Assembly (NCBI GenBank): GCA_023078555.1
Contig: CM041198.1
Coordinates: 6,018,924-6,082,923 of the forward strand
Direction: 5' to 3'
Origin: Ulva prolifera
Lineage: Eukaryota; Chlorophyta; Ulvophyceae; Ulvales; Ulvaceae
DNA: 64,000 nt
Part shown: in pieces, positions 11,290-21,215 of the stretch
Position numbering within the stretch: position 1 is the stretch's first letter
Layout of the letters: each line of letters starts with the position of its first letter
Translations under genes and position numbers: made by a program
The notes under the pieces: model-generated
Told to the model about the DNA's origin: nothing
What the model saw: only the letters and a program-made list of their open reading frames with translations
Database searches by the model: none

Positions 11290-12930
11290 CTACTTTGGTG
11301 ACAGTAGCGACCGCAGCTTGCCTTGTTCAATGCCATCAAAGCCACAGGCCTCGAGGTATAGCCCGACAGATCCATGCTTGTCCCTGCACACGATCACAGG
11401 GTCAAGTGGCATCTGGCAGGGCTCCGCGCCGCTCCAAGTCAACAACATTACAGCTCCAGTCGCAAGAACGTCGTTCCCAAACACGTTTGGGGGATCCTCT
11501 GGCCCAGTCATGCCCATCGTTCCCTGCTCTGTGCGACTTGGAATCCAGCTCCTTGCAGCACAGTCTCTGACACCCGCACTTTCTCGCATGAGCACCCAGA
11601 GGTATCGCTTGCACAAGTTTTGCATCAGCGATTGCTACTTATTTGGGTGATGCCCATGCACAGACAACGCCTTCGCGGACAAGAGATGGCTGGCATATAC
11701 GCAAGTAGCAAGATTGAGTTCCCAACGATGTAATTAGTTCCCCAAGACACGTCAGAACAGGGGGGGATAGTGCCATTTCAGAGGTGCTGCTAGAGTCACA
11801 ACACTCCTGCTGACTGGCCAAAAACGAATCTGTGACATAATGCGGACACAGGAATCAGCAGCAAGACAACAGTAAGATGGACATGTGGCAGTTGCCGCAC
11901 CTGACCACGTTGAGGAGGTGCGCCATGACTTGCTTTGGTGCACGCGAGAATGTCTCGCGATCCAGCTTCTCAACCTCCCGCTTGCCCGCCAGGTTGCCCA
12001 GTGCGGTTGTGCCATGCTCATCAGATCTGCAAAAACGCCCACCCACTACTGCACTCCCACATACATACACACAAGCCGCCGGGTGACGCTTTGAGCATAG
12101 GGGATGTGTCGGTTGTGAACCCCTGTGCTGATACCTATTGCGGCCAAGCGGCCCGGGAGGACGGGGATGCTGCGGAGACGCGGGACGTGCAGAGACGCAA
12201 TGCTTATCGCTTGCACGACCCTGATGCATATAGCTTTTTGCCGTTGTCGCATGAGATGCATGGGCGCTTGGGACAGCCTGCTATGGATCACTTGAATCGG
12301 CTGGCGGCGGTCGCGTCTCGGTGTGGCACGGTGAAGCGTGCTTTGTTTGTGACGAATGCTCTGCGCAGGTTGAGTGGGGTGGTGTGCAAGGGGAATGCTC
12401 TTGTGCTCCGTGCGGGGCTTCAATCTTTGGCTGGCATCACCGGCAGGGCTGTGGTACGTGCTCTTACCCGGCCTAGTGCCATGAATGAGTGAGCGGATTT
12501 GCGAGTGGATTCCGAGAGACGGCTCGATGCCCGGCCTCTGTCCTTTGTAACTACATACACACATAACCCATGCAATTCTGGTGCAGGTGTAGCTGTAGAG
12601 ACAGCCTGCTCCGAGCGGGGGAGCAACGGCGCATCCGTCGGTCCGGGCTGTGTGCTGGGATGCTGGGATGCTGGGGTGCGCAAAGCATGTCGCCATGGTG
12701 ACGCACCCGTCAGAGCGTTGTGCCGCTCATATGGCTACTGAAGTATACAGACACTAGGAGCACAGGGGGGAGGATGCCGCATGGTGGCAGTGGTGACTCG
12801 ATTTGATGCTTTCTTGCGGGTAGAGCTGATGAAATTGGGACGTGAGGTGATACTGCCCGATGCATGCGGTGCTACTTGCCGCACCGCTACTCGCCTCTCT
12901 GTCTCTATCCTTGTAACACATGGGGAGGGG

Positions 12931-12969
<39 letters not shown>

Positions 12970-15223
12970 TGTGACGCACAGGTGATAATCATTGATGATC
13001 TGCTCGTCCGAGGCGCCGAGGACGGAGAGCAGCAGCGCGGCGACAATGCCGGTGCGGTCCTTGCCGGCCTTGCAGTAGAACATCACCGAGTGGCCCTGCT
13101 GCAGCGCCTTCAGAATCACCTGCACACTGAGCACAGGCCGCGGTGTGGACGCGTTCACCGGGCCCGGACGGCGGAGTTGTCGGTACCCCGATGGACATGT
13201 GCCTATGTCATCATGCAATTTTACGTACAACCATACATACACACAGATGCAATTACCGGCGAGGCTGTGGTATGAGCTCGTGCCCGGCCCAGTGCCATGA
13301 ATGAGTGAGTGGATTTGCGAGTGGATTCCGAGAAACGGCTCCATGCCCGGCCTCTGTCCTTTGTAACTACATACACACATGTACACTTGTAACTACTGCT
13401 TGTAACGACATACACACGTGTTGACAGTACCAGGGCTGCATGTGAGGCGGCTTGGTGTGTGTCCTCCACGGGGACCGCCTGCACAGCCCGCATGCACCGC
13501 CGGGCCAGCATGCTACCCCCCCACGCACCCGGGCCGCCACGAACGGCGCCCCCGCACAGGCAGCCACAGGCAGCCACAGGCACCCCCGCAGGCCCGCTAC
13601 ACACAATCATGGCCGCCAAGAGGAGGGCGGGCAGGCATGGCCGCACCTTCATGGTGACTCCAATCTCGATCATCGAGGAGAGGATGATGATTTCGTACAG
13701 CATCGCCAGGCCGCCCTGGTTCACCTCGCTGCAAGCACACAGCTGGATCGAGAGCCGCAATCATATGGCAGTGATGGACACAGCCATCGCACGACACATC
13801 ACGCACATGCGCCCCGGTGGGCACTGGACCCAAGTGGATGATAGGCGAGAACATTGAGAAGCAGACCAGGAGCTGCAGGCAGAGGTCGAGATTGAGCTGG
13901 ACTCGGGCATTGTGAGGTAGAGGAGGGCAAGAGTGGTGGCGCACTGAATCAGGAGGTCTCTACTTGCGTGAGCGTCCCAGAGGCGGGTGACTGCTGAGCG
14001 GGCGACGCTCAAGGGCGGAACGCGTGGGAGCAGGGCTCGCACATACCGGGATACTTCTAGCAGGCTCAGCCGGTGGACCTCGAATGGGGTGTGCCCGCCC
14101 TCCCCTTGGTCTGGAGGTAATGACACTTCGGAAACCTCCATCTACATGAGGTGCGCTGCATAAGGTTCAGGACAAGATCTGCCTGCGTGACCGCTGGCAA
14201 CTTGATTGCAAAGAGAATGGGTGTGTCTTGGGGACGCGCAGTCTAAGACAGCTGACCATGGCTGGGAAAGCTCGTACCGTAGGTGCAACAAATATGCCTC
14301 TCCATCGCCGCTTGTAGCTGAACACTGTTGCCCCATCTAGTAGGGCTGGCTCACCAAATTCCTTTACTTCCTCGGCAGCTCGGAAATCGACCTGAAAATC
14401 CAGGGCGATGGTGCTGACAGGCGATGGCGCATGTGAGCATGGTCACACGGCCAGTCCAAATCCAGGCATGCACAAGGCTGGCGAATGAGACAATGCTTCA
14501 AGGCTTTTGGATATGGGTTGTTGGGAGTTGGGTCTGCTATGTAATCGGGTGAAAGGAAGGTGTCAGGAACGAACGACGGTGGTGATGCCCATGGCCGAGA
14601 GAGCGGAGATCTGGTCCCTGGTCGCCGTGACAGGGCACGCCGTCCTGAAGACCTTTCCTGAACATGTGTACATGCGGTTTGAATATGCTTGCAATTCCCT
14701 GATGCGTTAGCATTTGCGTATGAGCCTGCAAGGTGTCCTTACAAGGCAATGAATCTGCAGTTCCATCGCTTCGTGACGCTCAGGTAGAACTTTGGACATG
14801 AGGCATTGAAATGCATCAGATGGTCTCGATCAAACCCGAGATATTGCATTAGCTGGGACTGTGCACGGCGCATAGTGACCAATCGTGGACCCAGCCCGTG
14901 TGCGCAGTTGAACAGCGTATATTCCATGACCTGCAGTACAACAGGCCTGCATTGACAGCCAGGAACGCACCAGATCTGCATACATCTGGAGCACTGTGCC
15001 CTACGTCACGAAAGTTCAACAGGTGCTTAACATCCGACGGAGCCGTGGCCACGCTGGACGCTGCAGCGGGCGCAGTTTCTGCCATAGCGCTAACCTTGCG
15101 ATGTGCAAATTTGGAGCTTGCGACGCTGTAGAACGTACTGTACGAGCAACGTAAAAATGCAGCGCACTGAACCATCTCTCCATGGGAGATGATGAGTGCA
15201 TGTGCTGGGCGTTGGAAAGCCAA
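11290..15223 (-). CDS. Tyrosine/serine phosphatase (Y_phosphatase3 family), copy 1
   Basis: Eight exons on the minus strand: 15223-14971, 14657-14575, 14391-14278, 14141-13867, 13728-13647, 13119-12980, 12026-11901 and 11383-11290. They give 388 aa with all phases consistent. Family blocks are NFRDVG, VFRTACPVTA, VDFRAAEEVKEFGEP, HRLSLLEVSRYV, the loop YCKAGKDRTG (Cys about 285, Arg about 291), DRETFSRAP and YLEACGF. The C(X)5R signature with the KD pair marks the Y_phosphatase3/IphP-like group, which forms a phospho-cysteine intermediate. The residue before the catalytic Cys is Tyr instead of the usual His. The substrate is unknown and may be phosphotyrosine or a phosphoinositide. The N-terminus before NFRDVG is Ser/Ala-rich and may be a targeting peptide. 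Two introns hold retroelement pieces, and a G35 tract follows the exon-6 donor. Copy 2 lies at 25951-30036. Confidence 0.85.
12057..12565 (+). mobile_element. 5'-truncated non-LTR (LINE) retrotransposon 3' end, in phosphatase copy 1 intron 6
   Basis: On the plus strand, antisense to the host gene, a frame ending at a stop near 12492 encodes a segment typical of the extreme C-terminus of algal/protist LINE ORF2 proteins. It has PLSHEMHGRLGQPAMDHL, CGTVKRALFVTNALRRLS, VCKGNALVLRAG and TGRAVVRALTRP. After the stop comes a 3' tail that recurs elsewhere in the window (GAGTGGATTTGCGAGTGGAT through TTTGTAACTACATACACACA). Both edges carry ACATACACACA-like microsatellite sequence. The catalytic reverse transcriptase part is missing, so the copy is dead. 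Assignment rests on recalled similarity to the LINE ORF2 C-terminus. Confidence 0.65.
12934..12968 (-). repeat. Poly-G tract (35 nt) in phosphatase copy 1 intron 6
   Basis: G35 on the plus strand, which is C35 on the sense strand of the gene. It begins only about a dozen bases into the intron that follows the exon-6 donor GTGCGT. Confidence 0.9.
13222..13390 (+). mobile_element. LINE 3'-tail fragment in phosphatase copy 1 intron 5
   Basis: Matches the 3' part of the element at 12057-12565: CGAGGCTGTGGTATGAGC, GCCATGAATGAGTGAG, the GAGTGGATTTGCGAGTGG block and the TTTGTAACTACATACACACA end. ACATACACACA is present on both sides. Same plus-strand orientation as the other copies. Confidence 0.7.
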
Positions 15224-17062
15224 GCCCGGCTACTGACCTGTCACGACCTTGCTACGCTGAACGGTTGCTGCCACCATGAGACTTCGCATTCGAGAAAACG
15301 TAGCTGCATGCCCGAGCCTGGGCGCGTACTTGCCCGAAGAGCAGAATGCATGCTGTCGGGGAGGGGAAACACATGGATGACAGTGATCGGTCCAGAAACG
15401 TTACCAATTTCGTGCGTGAGCCCGACATAGACATTGCACGTCGCGTAATGATACACTGCTAGCATCCACTTGTGCGCCATGATTTATCCCGCTCAATGCA
15501 GCACTAGCGCTCGAAGCAACTGTAGTACACAGCCTGGACTCACGACGCCAGCCGCGCCGTAGTTGTACAATGCAGTAATGATCCAAAGCCTAAATCGTTT
15601 CAGGGCCACGCGATGTTCAACTCGCGCATTTGCAATTTGGCACGTAGATCAGTTCATGGCTACGTCACGTAGGTGCATCTCCGCGGCAGCAATGCCCAAC
15701 ACGAAAGACCGCGCAGATCTCTGAGAAACACAATCACACCGTATGTTTCTATGGTATGGTATGGTATGGTATGAGCCAGGATAAAAACAGGTCTCTCTTA
15801 CTCTTGTGCCCGTGGAGGGCGCAATCTCTCTCGCCTGTCCAAGTGTCATCATCAGCTGCCGTTGCTATGCCAGTGCAGGGGCTAATGCTCTCGTAGACGC
15901 GAAGCGCCGGAACTACGTACCTACTTGTATGGCAGGGCCTTGAACTTCCGGCTGGCTCGGGCACAACAGCAATGTGAGTACAGAGTGCACCTCCTCCCCC
16001 CTCCTGGGTCGTGCTGAGTACCTGTGGCAGTGCGTGCGGGAACAACAGAGACAACTCTTCCTCTGACATATGTGCGACTATGCATAATTCAAGATGGCTG
16101 GCCATCTCACTGTCAGACTAGTGTCGCCTCACAGGCGGTGTCGGCTCTGAGAAAACCTAGTGTTCAAGCCACTCCCGTGCGACAGTGCACTCTCCACTTG
16201 CAAAGCTGTCATTCCAGACGACTTTTGTAATTCAGTGCGAATCTCAAGGTGCTGCTGCAGCATGAGTTGGACCGTTGTCTCGCCCCAGATGTGCGGCCAC
16301 AGTCTGCCCAGGTGGCTCATCTGAGGCGACAACACCCCCACACAGCCCGGCTCCCGGGCCCCGAAAGCACACGCAACCGAGGCCACGAAGCCCAACACAC
16401 CGAGACACTCAACACAAGCCCCCCTGCATGTGGTGTGTTGATGGGCTGTGCTGGAGTGGCTGGACCCGGGTGCCTCAAGCCAATTGGGATGTGGGGGCAG
16501 TGCTTGGGATGTGGGGCGCGAGATTTTGCATGTACTTTTTTTATGCCACGCGGTGTAATGTACACTGTGTGCTGCCTGCGGTGCTGTCTGCCTCTCCCAA
16601 AGCAGCTGAGTCCTTGTCAAACAGTGACCTGGAGGATGGGTCAGCATGGGAGAAGCACAGCCATGTCCGTGCTGCCTCGCGACGGGTCTAGCATCAAGCC
16701 AGCAGCACCGCGTGACCGATAACGTCGGCTCCAGTGCATGGGGGATTAGCACAAAGGCTGCCGTTCCGGATAAAGCCGCGTGTGCATGTCGTGCAGTTGT
16801 GAGCTGCGCCATCGCGACACGTTGCAACCGGATCATCGTTCCGATACGGCGCTGAGGCGTCCACGAGCCACTGCACTGTGGCTGCACTCAATCCCATATT
16901 TATAGCAGTGGTGCTACAGACTGTTGTCAATCCGGCACATGCCGTTACTGCTGCTTTGCTTCAGGAAATCACCGCTGAGAGCCAACGCCAACATGCCAGC
17001 TGAAAAGCAAGCCAATGCACAGTGGCGTCCGTAGAAATTCCATTCATTTCCGCTGAAATTTT
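15224..17062. other. Intergenic; ATGGT tandem repeat and a dispersed-repeat match, no gene recognised
   Basis: No family-recognisable exon. ATGGT repeats occur at 15751-15770. Around 16560-16610 the block GCTGCCTGCGGTGCTG is similar to sequence at 51575-51620, suggesting a dispersed repeat. The region lies between the divergently transcribed phosphatase copy 1 and LRR protein genes, so both promoters should be here. Confidence 0.5.
15751..15773. repeat. (ATGGT)4 microsatellite
   Basis: Four perfect ATGGT units followed by ATG. Confidence 0.9.
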
Positions 17063-19659
17063 ATGGAGGTTGCAGTCGTTTCTGTGGGGGGCGCTCAGCA
17101 TCTGCCGGTGGAGCGTGGCAGGTCCGAGTTGGTGGACACGTTGCCCCACGCACAGCGCGTGCAGCTGCCCGTGACGTCCCAGGGATGGCAATGCTGGCAG
17201 GACTGCAGCAATGCTGCCAGCAAATCAGCTGAGGACGTGTGCATGGCGCTACAGGTGCGCTTTGATCTTACGAATGTGCACACGATGCAATCGTTGACTG
17301 AGACACTGCGCCTGGAGCCAATCATCAGCGAGCGCCTGAGGCGACTTCGCGCCTGATGCACGGATCTACGGCAGTTGTAGGTTCCGTTGCTGCAACTCTG
17401 CGTGCCCATCTCCGCGCGATACGAGGGTCCGTGCCATCCACGGTCTGACGTGTCCAGGTGGCCGACTTCCTCAACGCTGACGTTGACACGTGGGCGTGCT
17501 TGCTCGCCTCCTTCGTCCTCGGCAGGCCAATCCGCCACTCAACGCACCCATCCGATGATGCAACGCCTCAACATTCCGCCGTAGTTCAGCTGCTGCTGTC
17601 AGTCCCAGCATGCCTTCTACCCAGCATCCTTTCATATGCGAGCCATCGACCCCTCTCTGAAAAGCTGTCCTGGATCACCGCGGTCCATGCAGCGTCAAGC
17701 CCCATCCATTCCGTGCTTCAAACACCCGCGAATCCACCCACGCACGAACTGATGGCCTCCGTCGTACACGCATCGCTCAAGCCACATTCTGCTGACCCTG
17801 CAGTTGGCCTCGGCATTGCTGTCACAAACCGCGAACTCTCGGCGCACCTCGCCGCTGTCGCTGACACGCCTCAGCTAGAGTGGCTGCAAGTGCGCTGCGG
17901 GGCCCCCGCCCCCCCTCCCAACGCCCACAAGCCCGCCCATCCGTTCTCCGACCTTCGCTCGGCGACCCTCATAGCCACGACCGCTGCTGCGGTCACTGAC
18001 CCCTATGCGCATGACGCAACCGCTGCCGTCGCAGACGCCCTTGCATGCATTGCGGCCGCCCCCGCGCTCCATCACCTCACCCTAGAGCAGCACCGCGTCG
18101 CGCTCAAGCCAAGCCGCGGTGGCATGGCCCTCCTAGCCACCCGGCTCGCAGCCCTCCACACCCTCCGTGCGCTCGAGCTGCCGTGCTGCGGCATCGGGCC
18201 GCACGCGACACGTGCGCTCGCGGCCGCCGTTGCATGCATGCCCGCCTTAACGCTCCTCAACCTCGACCACAATCCCCTCGACGGCCTCGTAACAACCACC
18301 GGCCGCCCAGAGCGTGTCTTAGGTGGCGACGGTGACCGCTGCAACCACTGCGGTGACGGCTTCGAAGGCCTCCTGCACTTGTTCACTGCAGACCCAGGCC
18401 ATGCAGCCCCCTTTAACGCAGACAGATCCGATGCGCCTCCGCTGCACGTGCATAGGCGTCCACGGCTGCGCCACCTCAGCCTCCTCGGCGTGAGCCTCCG
18501 GCCTCGGGGGGCCCATGCGTTCGGCCAGCTCATTCGCCTCCTCCCCACCCTAGAGCACCTCGCGTTCTCAGAGTACGGCCTGCAGAGCCACACCCTGTCA
18601 ACCCTGACAACCCTCTCTGCGCTCACCGCCCTCGCGGTGTCCAGCACCAGCCCTCGGATCTGTGAAGTCGTCATGCACCTGCGCGGCCTGCGGTCCTTCC
18701 GCCCGTACGGCTTTGCGAGCACGCGCGGGCTTGCGGCGGTTTTCCGGAAGCTTCCGGACCTCCAGCTCGTCGACCTCGGCGGTCACCACCTCCCGGCCGG
18801 GGGGATGGAGGAGCTCGAGCCTGGGCTCGCGACGCTACGGGATCTTCGAAGCCTGACGCTCGGTCATAGCTACCTCGGGGACGGCGGCGCGCGAGCGCTT
18901 GTGCGGCTACTGGCAGGCATGCCGCAGCTAACCTCGCTGACACTGCCGCACGCAACCATTCCCTTCGCCTTGGCCGCGCCGGCCGGGACGGGAATCGCAG
19001 CACTCAGAGACCTGAAGCACCTGCACTTCAGCTGGGTGTTTCTGGGGCCGGGGGGGCCTCCGGGGCCCTCTGACGGCGCCGCTGGCATGCGTGTGTTCGC
19101 ACAGGCGCTCTCCGGCGGCAACAGCATCCGCACACTAGATCTGTGCTGCGTGGGGCTTACCACGGCGGCTGCGGCGGCTGCGCTCGCCGGGGCGCTCGCA
19201 TGCATGCCCGCACTGCGCGACCTCGTGCTGCGGCGCTGGGCCTGCCACGACATGCATGTCATGGCCCCGTTCGCTGCGCGGCTCGGCGAACTACCCGCGA
19301 CCTCGCGACTTGACTTCCGCTTCTCGACCCTCGCGGAGCCCTGCCTTATCCACCTTCTCGCCCAGCTGTGGCGCATGCCGGCGCTCGCGGTGCTGCACCT
19401 GCCAAAGGAGCGGCTGTCATGCGTGTCCACGAGGGCGCTCGCCGCCGCGCTGCCACGCATGCGTGCGTTGCGGGTGCTGGGCGGCCTGGGCGTGGGGGCG
19501 CTCGACGTGGACACGCTGGAGGCGCTTGCGGCCGGGGTGGCGCAGGTGCCGCGGCTCGATGTGCCGGTGCCGCTACACGTGTCGCCGCGGCAGTGGGCGG
19601 TGGTCGCGGAGCGCGCGCCGGCCCTGATACGCCTGCTGTGTGTGCCACAGCATGCGTAG
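17063..19659 (+). CDS. Leucine-rich repeat protein (LRR-1)
   Basis: Inferred exons are 17063-17254 and 17458-19659, with donor GTGCGC, acceptor CCAG and phase 0. They give 797 aa. The second exon is one 2.2-kb frame whose first codon is GTG, so it cannot be the start, and the upstream exon supplies an ATG. From about residue 260 the protein shows repeated LRR units, for example LRALELPCCGIG, LTLLNLDHNPL, LRHLSLLGVSL, LQLVDLGGHHL, LRSLTLGHSYLG and IRTLDLCCVGL. The intervening helices resemble ribonuclease-inhibitor-type LRRs. No kinase, TIR, NB-ARC or transmembrane segment is visible. LRR proteins of this type are usually protein-binding scaffolds, and no partner can be named. The N-terminal 250 residues are unrecognised. 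Confidence 0.7.
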
Positions 19660-19712
19660 CATGAAACGACATGCGTAGCGTGATAAGGCATGTGTAGCAT
19701 ACTTGCGGCACG

Positions 19713-19738
19713 GGATCCCTGAGGAGAATCAGGGATCC
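19713..19738 (+). terminator. Perfect 10-bp hairpin downstream of LRR-1
   Basis: GGATCCCTGA and its exact reverse complement TCAGGGATCC are separated by a 6-nt loop, about 54 nt after the LRR-1 stop. A third partial copy (TCAGGGATTT) follows. It could be a 3'-UTR structure. A role in transcript ending is only a guess. Confidence 0.45.
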
Positions 19739-20413
19739 TCAGGGATTTATTTCGGCTGAGTTGGGCACATGGCCAAGAAGCAATCAGATGGGATGGTTGC
19801 TGCTTGAAAGGTGTAGTGAGCTGCTCACGTGGCTGTGTGTTCCTGCAATGTGGTGTTCATACTTGCCGGGAAGTCCTTGTGCAAGCATGTGTTGGCGCTG
19901 TTGCGACGGCGACAGGTACTCTGAGAACGCCTGGGGGGGTGGATTTATGGCGCGGACGAGGACACGTGCGATTGTGGGGATATGAACCCTATTGTGACAT
20001 GTACTGTACTTTTTGGAGACGACTGAGTTGTCAAAATAAGAATCAGAAATAAAGTAAACGCCGTCTTCATGACGTGGTCACATGTTGTACAAGTGATGTC
20101 GTTACCATACCCAAAGCATACGCTGGCGTTCTAGGTCACAGAAGGCCAGGAGGCTGATGAGTAGCAACTAACACTTTCCTCCCTGGCTTTGTCCTTGTAG
20201 CAACTGTACATCAGCAAATGCGTGCCAAATGTAAAGAAGCAGAGTCACGCATTGGCAGTGCATCGATGTCCGCAGCCTGCAGAGCTGCTTGAAAGGCCTA
20301 TTTACATATTCAAGGCCAGTCACAAATAAGTCCCCTTTTCCCCTTTTTTTATTGATACTTCACAGGAGCAGTGGCGCCCGCCACCGCTTCATTTAGGGGC
20401 ACCCGCTCGCACA

Positions 20414-20490
20414 AATGGATTTGCGAGTGGATTCCGAGAAACAGCTTGATGTTCGGCGTCTGCCGTTAGTAACCAACCACACGCACACAT
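20414..20490 (+). mobile_element. LINE 3'-tail fragment
   Basis: Contains GATTTGCGAGTGGATTCCGA and a diverged end (AGTAACCAACCACACGCAC) related to the TTTGTAACTACATACACACA ends of the copies at 12.5, 13.3 and 26.9 kb. Same orientation. Confidence 0.55.
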
Positions 20491-20880
20491 ACATGGCAGA
20501 GCAGCTGTGTCCTCGCGGCCCACCAGCCGCCTGCACAGCAGGTCTCATCATTCCCCATTCCCTCACAGCGCCTCACTGTGCTGGCCACCGCCTGCAGTGC
20601 TCAAGGCCTGGAGCAATGGTTTGGACCGCATACCTGTCACCACACAAAACGCACCAGAGACGGACCGCAGGGCCCTCCGCTCCTGCAGGCTGCCCCTCAG
20701 CAGCACCACCAGAGCGTTGGGCCCGATCACACCGACTTATTCATTGAAATCTTGGTTGAAAGTGACGTGGCAGCCCCAGTATTCCACATTAGTGCCCCAA
20801 ACCTGCTCTGCAGCACTGTCACCTGTGCGGATTTGGCGCGTTCAGCACCCGCCCCAGGTTCGAAAAGATACAACAAGGTT

Positions 20881-20881
20881 C

Positions 20882-20919
<38 letters not shown>

Positions 20920-20920
20920 C
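20881..20920. repeat. (CAA)13 microsatellite
   Basis: Perfect CAA units over 40 nt. Confidence 0.9.
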
Positions 20921-21215
20921 GACATCGCGTCCCCATGGTGGAACCCTGCAGCATGCTGGGCGACCGAGCCCGGAGCATGTTTCCCTGTGCCTCGCCGCCC
21001 CAGATCTGCTGTCACAGATAAACAGGTTATCAAAGAGGTTATGGCCACAACAACCGCCACACGGCACCCTGGCACTGCCCACACGCAGTGCCCGCAATGC
21101 GCTCTACTGCCCTGGCCTTCACACAGTGTAGAAACACGCCAGAGACACAGCCAGACAGCAAGTCGCTGGCCACTTTGATCACGGTATGCTTCACGCATGG
21201 CGCTGATGGGCTCGG

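Larger units (their letters stand above)
19739..21215. other. Intergenic between convergent LRR-1 and ERG4 genes; retroelement tail and CAA repeat
   Basis: No coding exon recognised. The stretch holds a LINE 3' tail at 20414-20490 and a CAA microsatellite at 20881-20920. Confidence 0.5.
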
